DNA of 43,233 nucleotides from Clostridium sp. CAG:964 (GTDB taxonomy: Bacteria; Bacillota; Clostridia; Oscillospirales; Acutalibacteraceae). The translations under genes were made by a program, and so were the position numbers. Below are positions 7,760 through 16,080 of the stretch, in pieces (the first letter of the stretch is position 1; each line of letters begins with the position of its first letter). The notes below the pieces were generated by a model. That model was not told the origin of the DNA. It saw only the letters and a program-made list of their open reading frames with translations, and searched no databases. The DNA is taken from NCBI GenBank assembly GCA_000435335.1, contig FR891311.1:1-43233 (forward strand), written 5' to 3'.

Positions 7760-7783
7760 AAAAGCTATATAAGGGATAGAATT

Positions 7784-8044
7784 ATGTATTTACATTTAGG
7801 CAATAATACTGTGGTAAACAGCAATGAGATTATAGGTATATTTGATATGGATAATACTACTGTGTCTAAGCATACCAGAAAATACCTTGCACAAAGAACA
7901 AAAAACGGAGAGGTAGTTAATGTTTCTTTAGAGCTTCCAAAATCTTTTGTGGTGTGCAGCAGTAATAATAAAAAAACGGTATATATCAGCCAGCTGTCAC
8001 CAAAGACATTGCTGAAGAGAAAAAATTTTTTAAAGTATTTGTAA
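7784..8044 (+). CDS. remB: Extracellular matrix regulator RemB (DUF370)
   Basis: The 86 residues match the RemB/YaaB group of DUF370: MYLHLGNNTVVNSNEIIGIFDMDNTTVS at the N-terminus and SSNNKKTVYISQLSPKTLLKR near the end. RemB is a paralogue of RemA, a ring-forming DNA-binding activator of matrix genes in Bacillus; RemB's own role is less clear. It occupies the usual position between recF and gyrB. AAGGGAT precedes the ATG. Confidence 0.88.
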   Translation: MYLHLGNNTVVNSNEIIGIFDMDNTTVSKHTRKYLAQRTKNGEVVNVSLELPKSFVVCSSNNKKTVYISQLSPKTLLKRKNFLKYL

Positions 8045-8071
8045 CTTTACAGAAGGGACTGGCTATAAATT

Positions 8072-8533
8072 ATGAAAACAAGATGCCCGTATTGCGGAAA
8101 AAAGCTTGGCTATTTTCAAGCCTTTATTGAGAAAAAAAGAGGAGAGCATACCTGCAGTCATTGTGGAAGAAACTCTACGATATTTTTTTCTACAACATAC
8201 AAGGTACTAATTGTTTTGGCAATATTGCTGGCAGTTGCTTTAGTTATAATTTCAATTAATCCATATTTTATATTTGGCTTATGGGGAATGCTGTGGGTAG
8301 CTGTACCATTTATTATTTTGTACATAATTACGCCTTTTTTTCTTAAGCTGGTTCCTATAAAGAAAAAATCAGTGGTTGATGTTGAGAAGATTGAAGCAGA
8401 ATCGGAGCTTGAAGGCTACTCCACCAGGGCTATTGATAAGCTTGACGAAAAGAGCTATAAAAAAGGAAGCAGCTCAATAGATACCCAAAGCGAAAATGAT
8501 GATTTTTTGGATATATCTGAGTTAAAGCTGTGA
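8072..8533 (+). CDS. Zinc-ribbon membrane protein, unknown function
   Basis: I do not recognise a named family. The 153 residues begin with a rubredoxin-like zinc ribbon (CPYCGKK at 5-11 and CSHCGRN about 24 residues later), followed by two membrane helices (about 47-68 and 73-92) and a charged, probably disordered cytoplasmic tail rich in Asp, Glu and Ser. The start is 27 bases after remB. The next gene has the same design (zinc ribbon then two helices), so the pair may be distant paralogues or partners. Both lie in the co-directional recF-gyrB interval. Confidence 0.8.
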   Translation: MKTRCPYCGKKLGYFQAFIEKKRGEHTCSHCGRNSTIFFSTTYKVLIVLAILLAVALVIISINPYFIFGLWGMLWVAVPFIILYIITPFFLKLVPIKKKSVVDVEKIEAESELEGYSTRAIDKLDEKSYKKGSSSIDTQSENDDFLDISELKL

Positions 8534-8549
8534 TTTAGGAAGTGTAAAT

Positions 8550-8906
8550 TTGAAATTTTTAAAGCTGCCTGTCTGTCCGCACTGCAACGCAGTTTACAGA
8601 TACAACGAAGTAAAAAATATGACTATGTATAAGCACATTGAATGCAGAAACTGCAAAAAGGTGTTTACTGTATACAAGGCAAAGGGACGGGCAATATTTT
8701 TATCAATAGATATTATTGTATTTATCCTATTAAATATTTTACTTTTTCATTTTTGCAATTTTAATTTAATAGGATTATTACTATTTACATTAATATTTTT
8801 TGGATTATCATTGTTAATTTTACCTTTTACTGTTCGATTTAAAAAATATACCGAAGCAACGAAAAATAGTAAAACTAATAATATAAAAAATAAAGTTGGG
8901 AAATAA
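8550..8906 (+). CDS. Second zinc-ribbon membrane protein, unknown function
   Basis: The 118 residues have a zinc ribbon (CPHCNAVYRYNEV and, 25 residues on, CRNCKKVFTVYK), two membrane helices (about 51-70 and 74-93) and a basic Asn/Lys-rich tail. The start is TTG at 8550, preceded by AGGAAG. The spacing between the Cys pairs and the KKVFTVYK segment resembles small CxxC...CxxC membrane proteins seen in clostridial genomes, whose function is unknown. It lies 16 bases after a gene of the same layout and 34 bases before gyrB. Confidence 0.78.
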   Translation: MKFLKLPVCPHCNAVYRYNEVKNMTMYKHIECRNCKKVFTVYKAKGRAIFLSIDIIVFILLNILLFHFCNFNLIGLLLFTLIFFGLSLLILPFTVRFKKYTEATKNSKTNNIKNKVGK

Positions 8907-8940
8907 ATTCGAGAGAAAAATTAAAACGGAGGGTTTTTAA

Positions 8941-10881
8941 TTGGATAATCTTGATATTACAAAGGTTGAAAATGAATATGGTGCCAATGAAATACAGGTA
9001 CTGGAGGGCTTGGAGGCTGTCAGAAAAAGACCGGGTATGTACATTGGTTCTACAGGTCCTGCCGGACTTCACCATCTTGTTTATGAAATTGTAGATAACT
9101 CAATAGACGAGGCACTTGCAGGCTACTGCACTAAAATTGATGTAGAAATTTTGCCTGAGAATATAATAAGAGTTAAAGACAACGGCAGAGGTATTCCTGT
9201 AGGCATAAATGAAAAAATGGGCATACCTGCAGTTACTGTTGTATTTACCATACTGCACGCAGGCGGTAAGTTTGGCGGCGGCGGATATAAGGTATCCGGC
9301 GGACTGCACGGCGTAGGTGCGTCTGTTGTAAATGCACTTTCAGAGTGGCTTGAGGTTACCATATGCGACGGTGAAAAGGTATATAAGCAAAGATATGAGC
9401 GTGGAAACATAGTATCTGACCTACAGGTAGTTGGAGAAAGCACAGAAAAAGGCACAGAGGTAATTTTTAAGGCTGATTCTGAAATATTTAAAGAAACTAC
9501 AGTTTATGAGTTTGATATTCTGGAAAGAAGACTTCGTGAGCAGGCATTCCTTAATGCGGGAGTAAATATTGAGCTTAAGGACTTGCGTGACAGTGAAAAT
9601 ATTCTTAATGAAAACTTTAAGTATGACGGAGGTATTGTCAGCTTTGTAGAGTACATTCATAAAAAGCGTGAGTTAGATGTAATACACCCTGATATTATGT
9701 ATTTTACTGCTACCGCACCCGACGATTCATCGTCTGTAGAGGTTGCTATGCAGTATAATGAAAGCTATAACGAAATAATGCTTTCATTTGCAAACAACAT
9801 TCATACAGTAGACGGAGGAACAGCAGAAGACGGCTTTAAGCGTGGCTTAACCAGAGTTATGAATGATTATGCCAGAAAGTTTAATATATTAAAGGACAAC
9901 GATAAAAATCTGACAGGCGAGGACTTGCGAGAGGGTCTTACAGTTGTAATAAGCGTAAAGCTGAAAGAAGCACAGTTTGAAGGACAAACAAAAACTAAGC
10001 TTGGCAATACCGAAATAAGAACAATGGTAGAAAAGCTTATGAACGATAAGCTGAAGGTCTATCTTGAAGAAAATCCAAGCTCCGCAAAGCTTATATTTGA
10101 AAAAGCACTTGCAGCGTCAAGAGCAAGAGAGGCCGCAAGAAAGGCAAAAGACCTTGTAAGAAGAAAATCAGCTATGGAGAATGCCTCTCTGCCGGGTAAG
10201 CTTGCCGACTGTCAGTCAAGAGATGCAAACGAAACAGAAATATATATAGTAGAGGGTGACTCTGCGGGCGGTTCTGCAAAGGGCGGTCGTGACAGAAGGT
10301 ATCAGGCTATTCTTCCTTTGTGGGGCAAAATGCTTAATGTAGAAAAGGCAAGACTTGATCGTGTATACGGAAATGACAAGCTTATGCCTGTTATTACTGC
10401 TTTGGGTACCGGTATAGGCGAGGATTTTGACATTGAAAAGCTAAGATACGGCAAGGTTATAATTATGGCTGATGCCGATGTTGACGGATCTCATATCAGA
10501 ACACTTTTGCTTACATTTTTCTTTAGATTTATGCGTCCTTTAGTTGAGCAGGGACATGTTTATATAGCACAGCCGCCTCTTTACAGAATTACCAAGAATA
10601 AGGAGCACAGGTATGCTTATTCTGATGAAGAAAGAGACGCTATACTACAGCAAATTGAAGGAAAATCTGATATACAGCGTTATAAAGGTCTTGGTGAAAT
10701 GGACTCAGAGCAGCTGTGGGAAACTACTATGAACCCTAAAACCAGAATTATGCTTAGGGTAGACCTGGCTGATGCCGAGGCGGCAGATGAAATTTTTACA
10801 ATTCTTATGGGCGACAAGGTTGAGCCAAGAAGAGAATTTATTGAGAAAAATGCTAAGTATGTACAAAATCTTGATATTTAA
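8941..10881 (+). CDS. gyrB: DNA gyrase subunit B
   Basis: GyrB is the ATPase subunit of gyrase, which introduces negative supercoils. The 646 residues contain the GHKL ATPase motifs (EIVDNSIDEA, DNGRGIPVG, GGLHGVGASVVNALS), the transducer domain, and the TOPRIM domain with EGDSAGGSAKGGRDR and DADVDGSHIRTLLL, ending with the usual GDKVEPRREFIEKNA. The start is TTG at 8941 after GGAGGG. The TOPRIM segment reads PLWGKMLNVEKAR, where many gyrases have Arg or Lys instead of Trp; the frame is intact. gyrA follows after two small genes. Confidence 0.98.
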   Translation: MDNLDITKVENEYGANEIQVLEGLEAVRKRPGMYIGSTGPAGLHHLVYEIVDNSIDEALAGYCTKIDVEILPENIIRVKDNGRGIPVGINEKMGIPAVTVVFTILHAGGKFGGGGYKVSGGLHGVGASVVNALSEWLEVTICDGEKVYKQRYERGNIVSDLQVVGESTEKGTEVIFKADSEIFKETTVYEFDILERRLREQAFLNAGVNIELKDLRDSENILNENFKYDGGIVSFVEYIHKKRELDVIHPDIMYFTATAPDDSSSVEVAMQYNESYNEIMLSFANNIHTVDGGTAEDGFKRGLTRVMNDYARKFNILKDNDKNLTGEDLREGLTVVISVKLKEAQFEGQTKTKLGNTEIRTMVEKLMNDKLKVYLEENPSSAKLIFEKALAASRAREAARKAKDLVRRKSAMENASLPGKLADCQSRDANETEIYIVEGDSAGGSAKGGRDRRYQAILPLWGKMLNVEKARLDRVYGNDKLMPVITALGTGIGEDFDIEKLRYGKVIIMADADVDGSHIRTLLLTFFFRFMRPLVEQGHVYIAQPPLYRITKNKEHRYAYSDEERDAILQQIEGKSDIQRYKGLGEMDSEQLWETTMNPKTRIMLRVDLADAEAADEIFTILMGDKVEPRREFIEKNAKYVQNLDI

Positions 10882-10894
10882 CAGGTGAATGGTA

Positions 10895-11503
10895 TTGGAT
10901 AGTAATTTTGAAAGCGTAAATAGCACTGATAATATAAAGGAAATTCTTGATGAGGTGCATTATTCAGAAAATATTAACGAGTGCCGAAAAAAAGAGATTC
11001 TTATATATGAAAATGAGTATATAATAAGTAAAAATGAAGCGTATGAGGGACTTAAAAATTCCGGAATGATTAAAACCGCCGGCACAAGAATTGTAATATA
11101 CACTGTTATTTTACTGCTTGCCATAGCAGGTTTTATAGCTGCATATGTTATAAGAAATAATATTAATGATTTAATATTTTCCTTTATTTCTTTGGCAGTA
11201 CTTGTAATTATATGGCTTATTCCTCATTTTTCTTTAGATAAGCTTGCAAAAGTAAATGCAAACGGCAATGTTATTAAATTTAAAGTATATGACAGAAGTT
11301 TGCAAATTTTCTGCAACAATAACAGCTGGTATATTCCTCTTGATAATTCAAACAGAATGAAGCTGTGTAAAAATGTAATTATTATAAAAAGAATTAAGGA
11401 TAATCAATTATTTGTAATACCTCTACGGGCTATTGAGGACGATAAAACAGAAGCTGTTTTAGAGGTTTTAAAAAAGGGTACACTGACATTGGGAAATAAT
11501 TAA
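10895..11503 (+). CDS. Small membrane protein, possibly YcxB-like
   Basis: The 202 residues have an acidic N-terminus, two adjacent membrane helices (about 67-87 and 93-112) and a soluble C-terminal half ending in a segment (NNSWYIPLD, LFVIPLRAIEDDK) that resembles the YcxB-like domain seen in small Firmicute membrane proteins. That assignment is tentative and the function is unknown. TTG at 10895 is preferred over ATG at 10889 because AGGTG at 10883-10887 is 7 bases from the TTG but only 1 base from the ATG. It begins 13 bases after gyrB, so it is probably cotranscribed. Confidence 0.7.
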   Translation: MDSNFESVNSTDNIKEILDEVHYSENINECRKKEILIYENEYIISKNEAYEGLKNSGMIKTAGTRIVIYTVILLLAIAGFIAAYVIRNNINDLIFSFISLAVLVIIWLIPHFSLDKLAKVNANGNVIKFKVYDRSLQIFCNNNSWYIPLDNSNRMKLCKNVIIIKRIKDNQLFVIPLRAIEDDKTEAVLEVLKKGTLTLGNN

Positions 11504-11549
11504 ATATATATGTTAATGTGCATTTTATAATATAAAATAAGGTGATATT

Positions 11550-11966
11550 TTGACAACAAAAACATTTATTACAGCAAGATACGGCGAAACAGATATGATG
11601 GGCATTGTGCATCATTCTGTATATGCACTTTACTACGAGCAGGCCAGAGTGGATTTTATTGGCAGCTTTGGTGTAAGCTATTTGCAGTTGGAAAAGGACG
11701 GTTTAATGCTGCCGCTGATAAGCTTAGGCTGCAGTTATAAAAAGCCGCTGCATTTTGCAGATGAATTTGTAGTAGAAACCTCAGTTGAAAATATTAAGCC
11801 TGCTAAAATCAGATTTAAGTATGAGGTTTATAACAGCAGTAACGAGCTTGTAAATGTTGGATTTACAGAGCATGGTTTTGTAGACAGCAGTACATTTAGA
11901 CCTGTTAATGCAAAAAAGTTATTTCCTGATATATATAATATGCTTAGTGAAAGTATAGAAAGCTAG
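11550..11966 (+). CDS. Acyl-CoA thioesterase, hot-dog fold (4HBT/YbgC type)
   Basis: The 138 residues match the hot-dog thioesterase family: an N-terminal RYGETDMMGIVHHSVYALYYEQARVDF with the catalytic-type Asp and the HH..Y..Y..AR signature, then the central beta sheet and HGFVD near the end. Family members hydrolyse acyl-CoA or acyl-ACP thioesters; the physiological substrate cannot be told. TTG start after AAGGTGAT. It lies between a membrane protein and gyrA. The bases before its ribosome site (TATAATATAAAAT.AGGTGA) are nearly repeated before mnmE. Confidence 0.88.
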   Translation: MTTKTFITARYGETDMMGIVHHSVYALYYEQARVDFIGSFGVSYLQLEKDGLMLPLISLGCSYKKPLHFADEFVVETSVENIKPAKIRFKYEVYNSSNELVNVGFTEHGFVDSSTFRPVNAKKLFPDIYNMLSESIES

Positions 11967-12019
11967 TTTTTGAATAAAATTTGAAAGACACTTAATTTAT
12001 AAAAAGAGGGTGCAATCCT

Positions 12020-14545
12020 GTGGAAAATAAAGAAATAAGTAATACCGGAAAAATAATTGATGTTGACCTGCGTAAAGAAATGCAAACTTCATTTATGGCA
12101 TATTCAATGTCTGTTATTGTTTCAAGAGCATTACCGGATGTTCGTGACGGCTTGAAGCCTGTACATAGAAGAATATTATATACTATGAACGAAAATAATC
12201 TTACACCGGAGAAGCCTTACAGAAAATGTGCTGATACTGTAGGTTCTGTGTTAGGTAGGTATCATCCACACGGTGACGCCTCTGTATATGATGCTCTTGT
12301 AAGACTTGCACAGGATTTTTCAATGAGATATCCTCTTGTAGACGGTCATGGTAACTTTGGTTCGGTAGACGGTGATCCGCCTGCTGCTTACAGATATACA
12401 GAGTCAAAAATGACGAAAATGTCTGTTGAAATGCTTACGGATATAGACAAAGAAACAGTTGACTTTACCCCTAACTTTGATGACAGACTTATGGAGCCTA
12501 CTGTTTTGCCTTCTCGTTTCCCTAATTTATTGGTAAACGGCTCAAGCGGTATTGCCGTAGGTATGGCTACAAATATTCCTCCTCATAACCTTGGCGAGGT
12601 TATAGACGCAATGTGCTATCTTATTGATAACCCTGACGCAGAGCTTCCACAGCTTATGGAGTATATTCAGGGCCCTGACTTTCCTACAAGCGCATTAATA
12701 ATGGGTAGGTCAGGTATTAGGGCTGCATATGCGACAGGCAGAGGAAAAATTATAGTTCGTGCTAAGGCTGAAATTGCAGAGGGTAAAAACGGCAGATATA
12801 AAATTATAGTTACCGAGCTGCCGTATCAGGTAAACAAAGCACGCCTTGTTGAAAGCATTGCAGAGCTTTGCAAGGACAAGCGTATTGACGGTATAACTAA
12901 TATTGAAGACCATTCAGACAGAAATGGTATGCATATTGAGATAGATATAAGACGAGATGTTTCTCCGCAAATTGTGCTTAACAAGCTGTATTCACTGTCA
13001 CAAATGCAGGTTACATTTGGTGTAATTATGCTTGCTATTGTAAACGGTGAACCCAAAATACTTACTCTAAAGCAAATTTTGCAGCATTATATTGACTTTC
13101 AGGTTGATGTAATTCGCAGAAGAACAATATTTGACCTAAAAAAAGCCGAAGAAAGAGCACATATTTTAGAGGGCTTAAAGATTGCACTCGACTTTATTGA
13201 TGAGGTTATTGCAATTATAAGAAGCTCAAAAGACCAGTCAACAGCTAAAAAGAGATTGTCTGAAAGATTTGGGCTTGACGATATACAAACACAAGCCATT
13301 GTACAAATGCGTCTTGGACAGCTGACAGGCCTGGAAAGAAATAAAATTGAGGCTGAATTACAGCAGCTGGTCGAGAAAATTAAGGACTACAAAGATATTA
13401 TAGAAAGCCACCTGCGTCAGCTGGAAATTGTTAAAACCGAGGCTATGGAAATAAGAAGAAAATTTGCTGACCCAAGAAGAACAGAGATATTGTCTGTTAG
13501 CGGTGAGGTGGATATTGAAGACCTTATTCCGCAGGAGGAATGCGTGCTTACTATGACACGCTTTGGCTATGTTAAAAGACTGTCGGTAGACACCTACCAT
13601 ACACAAAAGCGTGGCGGCAAAGGTGTGTCCGGTATGAGCAGACGAGAAGAAGATGTAGCGTCTGATATGTTTGTTATTAACAGTCACGACTATGTTTTAT
13701 TCTTTACAAATTTTGGCAGAGTATACAGACTAAAATGTTACGAAATTCCGGAGGGCAGCCGAACCTCTAAGGGTATGAATATTGCAAATTTGCTGCCTAT
13801 TGCACCGGAGGAAAAGGTTACATCTGTAATTAAGGTACCAAAGTTTGACGATGAAAAGTATCTTATTATGGTTACTAAGCAGGGACTTGTTAAGAGAATT
13901 AAGCTAAGTGCATATAACACCAACAGAAAGGGTGGTGTGGTTGCACTGGAGCTTAACGAGGGTGACGAGCTTGCTTGGGTAAGAATGACCGACGGCAGCA
14001 GTCAGGTAGTAGTTGCAACAAGGCTTGGTAAGGCTATTCGTTTTGATGAAAACGATGTTCGTCCAATGGGAAGAACCGCAAGGGGCGTAAAGGCTCTTAC
14101 TTTGCTGGGTGATGACTATGTAATCGGTATGACAACCGTAAACGAAGACGATATGATACTTACAGTATCAGAAGCAGGATATGGCAGACTGTCTAATGTA
14201 AGCGACTACAGACTGCAGTCCAGAGGCGGTAAGGGTATTATTAACTATCATACAGAGAAATACGGCAATGTTGCCGCTATAAGTGCTGTTGATGTTGATA
14301 ATGACGATATTATTATTATTTCCTCTGACGGTGTTATTATAAGAATTGAAGCAAGCTCTATCAGAATTTGCTCAAGACCTAGTAAGGGTGTAACCGTAAT
14401 GAGAGTAAATGACGAAAATAAGGTTGTTACTCTTGCTGTTGCTCCTCACGAGGAAGAAGAGGTTGACCAGCCTGTTGAAAATACAGAGGATAATTTATCG
14501 GAAGAAATTCCGGAGGATACTTCTGCTGACGACACTCAGGAATAA
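12020..14545 (+). CDS. gyrA: DNA gyrase subunit A
   Basis: GyrA cuts and rejoins DNA in the gyrase heterotetramer. The 841 residues include the winged-helix segment with the catalytic Tyr in AAYRYTESKM, the QRDR (YHPHGDASVYDALVR), coiled-coil helices and six C-terminal beta-pinwheel blades with the gyrase box QKRGGKG. The tail is Glu/Asp-rich. The GTG start is preceded by AGAGGGTG. In the QRDR the position equivalent to E. coli Ser83 is Ala, a residue linked to reduced quinolone binding in other species. A hairpin follows the stop. Confidence 0.98.
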   Translation: MENKEISNTGKIIDVDLRKEMQTSFMAYSMSVIVSRALPDVRDGLKPVHRRILYTMNENNLTPEKPYRKCADTVGSVLGRYHPHGDASVYDALVRLAQDFSMRYPLVDGHGNFGSVDGDPPAAYRYTESKMTKMSVEMLTDIDKETVDFTPNFDDRLMEPTVLPSRFPNLLVNGSSGIAVGMATNIPPHNLGEVIDAMCYLIDNPDAELPQLMEYIQGPDFPTSALIMGRSGIRAAYATGRGKIIVRAKAEIAEGKNGRYKIIVTELPYQVNKARLVESIAELCKDKRIDGITNIEDHSDRNGMHIEIDIRRDVSPQIVLNKLYSLSQMQVTFGVIMLAIVNGEPKILTLKQILQHYIDFQVDVIRRRTIFDLKKAEERAHILEGLKIALDFIDEVIAIIRSSKDQSTAKKRLSERFGLDDIQTQAIVQMRLGQLTGLERNKIEAELQQLVEKIKDYKDIIESHLRQLEIVKTEAMEIRRKFADPRRTEILSVSGEVDIEDLIPQEECVLTMTRFGYVKRLSVDTYHTQKRGGKGVSGMSRREEDVASDMFVINSHDYVLFFTNFGRVYRLKCYEIPEGSRTSKGMNIANLLPIAPEEKVTSVIKVPKFDDEKYLIMVTKQGLVKRIKLSAYNTNRKGGVVALELNEGDELAWVRMTDGSSQVVVATRLGKAIRFDENDVRPMGRTARGVKALTLLGDDYVIGMTTVNEDDMILTVSEAGYGRLSNVSDYRLQSRGGKGIINYHTEKYGNVAAISAVDVDNDDIIIISSDGVIIRIEASSIRICSRPSKGVTVMRVNDENKVVTLAVAPHEEEEVDQPVENTEDNLSEEIPEDTSADDTQE

Positions 14546-14565
14546 TTATAGTATTTTATGTTTGT

Positions 14566-14584
14566 GGGCGACCAATGGTCGCCC
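14566..14584. repeat. GGGCGACC inverted repeat after gyrA
   Basis: A perfect 8-bp stem (14566-14573 with 14577-14584) around a 3-base loop, in a GC-rich island within very AT-rich DNA, 20 bases after gyrA. There is no clean T run, only TTTATTTTG some bases later, so it could be a weak terminator or a copy of a dispersed palindromic repeat. No second copy was seen in the window. Confidence 0.55.
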
Positions 14585-14658
14585 GTAGCTTTATTTTGAA
14601 TAAAATTAATAATATTTAATATTAATGTATTATATAATATAAAATTAGGTGAAAAAAT

Positions 14659-16026
14659 ATGAATAACAGTACAATAACAGCTATTTCTACCGCTAATGGG
14701 CCGGGTGGTATTGGTGTTATAAGAATATCCGGAGATGATGCTTTTACCATAGGTGACAAAATATTTAAGGGTGTAAACGGTAAAAAAATTACTGATATGC
14801 AGGGATATACTGCCGCATATGGGTTTGTATATGACGGTGATGAAAAGCTTGACGAGGTAGTTGTAACTGTTTTTAAAGCACCACACAGCTATACAGGCGA
14901 AAATGTTCTTGAAATATCATGTCACGGCGGTATGTATATAACAAAGCAGGTACTGCGTGCAGTAATTAACAGCGGTGCTGTTGCAGCACAGGCAGGTGAA
15001 TTTACCCAAAGAGCATTTTTAAACGGCAAAATGGATTTGGCAGAGGCAGAGGCTGTTATGGATATTATCTCTGCAAAGGGCAAAACTCAGGCCAGAGCTG
15101 CCCTTGCTTGCCGTGAGGGTAAAATAAGCAGGGAAATATTTAAAGTGAACGATATATTGGTAGGCTGTGCCGCACACTTGTCTGCATGGGCCGACTACCC
15201 CGAGGAGGATATTCCGGAGGTTGAAAGCAGTACTTTAAGCAAAGATTTAAACAATGCAAAGAAAATTGTTGAAAACTTGCTAAAAAATTATGATGCAGGT
15301 ATGGTGCTTAAAAATGGTGTAGATACCATAATAGTAGGCAAACCAAATGTCGGAAAGTCTACCCTTATGAATCAGCTGACAGGCTACGAAAAATCTATAG
15401 TAACCGACATTCCAGGTACTACAAGAGATATTATAGAAGAAACTGTTGTTCTTGGTGATATTACCTTAAATTTATCCGATACTGCGGGGCTTCGTGATAC
15501 TGACAATATAGTAGAGCAAATAGGAGTTGACCGTGCAAGGAAAAAGCTTGAAACCGGAGGACTTATACTGGCTGTGTTTGATGCTACCGATGAATTAAAT
15601 GATGAAGATGTTAATTTGTTGAAAACTATAAGCTCTTTACCTTCTGTAGCAATAATTAATAAAACAGACCAAACCTCTGTTATTGATGTTGAGTTTATTA
15701 AGTCTTTAGTAAAAAATGTAGTGTTTATTTCCGCAAAAAACGGTGAGGGCATCGGCGAATTAATAGGTATAATTGAGAAGATTACAGGTACAGCAAGCTT
15801 TGACCCGTCAGTAGCTACATTGGCTACCGAAAGACAGCGTGATTGTGCAGTAAAGGCACTTGACGCAATAAATGAAGCAATAAATGCATTAGAAATCGGA
15901 ATGACGCTTGACGCTGTAACCGTTTCTATTGAAGACGCAGTACAAAGTATACTTGAAATTACCGGAGAGCGTGCCGGTGAAGTAATAGTACACAGTGTTT
16001 TTTCAAAATTCTGTGTTGGTAAATAA
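14659..16026 (+). CDS. mnmE: tRNA modification GTPase MnmE
   Basis: MnmE works with MnmG to install the (carboxymethyl)aminomethyl group at U34 of certain tRNAs. The 455 residues have the folate-binding N-domain (ANGPGGIGVIRISG), a helical domain, and the inserted G domain with G1 GKPNVGKST, G2 GTTRD, G3 DTAGLR and G4 NKTD. The C-terminus ends in FCVGK, carrying the catalytic Cys of the family's FC(I/V)GK motif. ATG follows AGGTG. It heads mnmE-mnmG-rsmG, which ends at the terminator at 18714. Confidence 0.97.
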   Translation: MNNSTITAISTANGPGGIGVIRISGDDAFTIGDKIFKGVNGKKITDMQGYTAAYGFVYDGDEKLDEVVVTVFKAPHSYTGENVLEISCHGGMYITKQVLRAVINSGAVAAQAGEFTQRAFLNGKMDLAEAEAVMDIISAKGKTQARAALACREGKISREIFKVNDILVGCAAHLSAWADYPEEDIPEVESSTLSKDLNNAKKIVENLLKNYDAGMVLKNGVDTIIVGKPNVGKSTLMNQLTGYEKSIVTDIPGTTRDIIEETVVLGDITLNLSDTAGLRDTDNIVEQIGVDRARKKLETGGLILAVFDATDELNDEDVNLLKTISSLPSVAIINKTDQTSVIDVEFIKSLVKNVVFISAKNGEGIGELIGIIEKITGTASFDPSVATLATERQRDCAVKALDAINEAINALEIGMTLDAVTVSIEDAVQSILEITGERAGEVIVHSVFSKFCVGK

Positions 16027-16080
16027 TTATTTGCTGTGTGCATAGGTTAAGGAGTTTTATAAAGAAAGTGGTGGCAGACA

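Noticed and set aside
15384..16043. A 219-codon open frame antisense to mnmE
   Set aside because: It lies wholly within mnmE, is Ser/Ile/Thr-rich without a recognisable domain, and lacks a ribosome site. It arises from mnmE codon composition.
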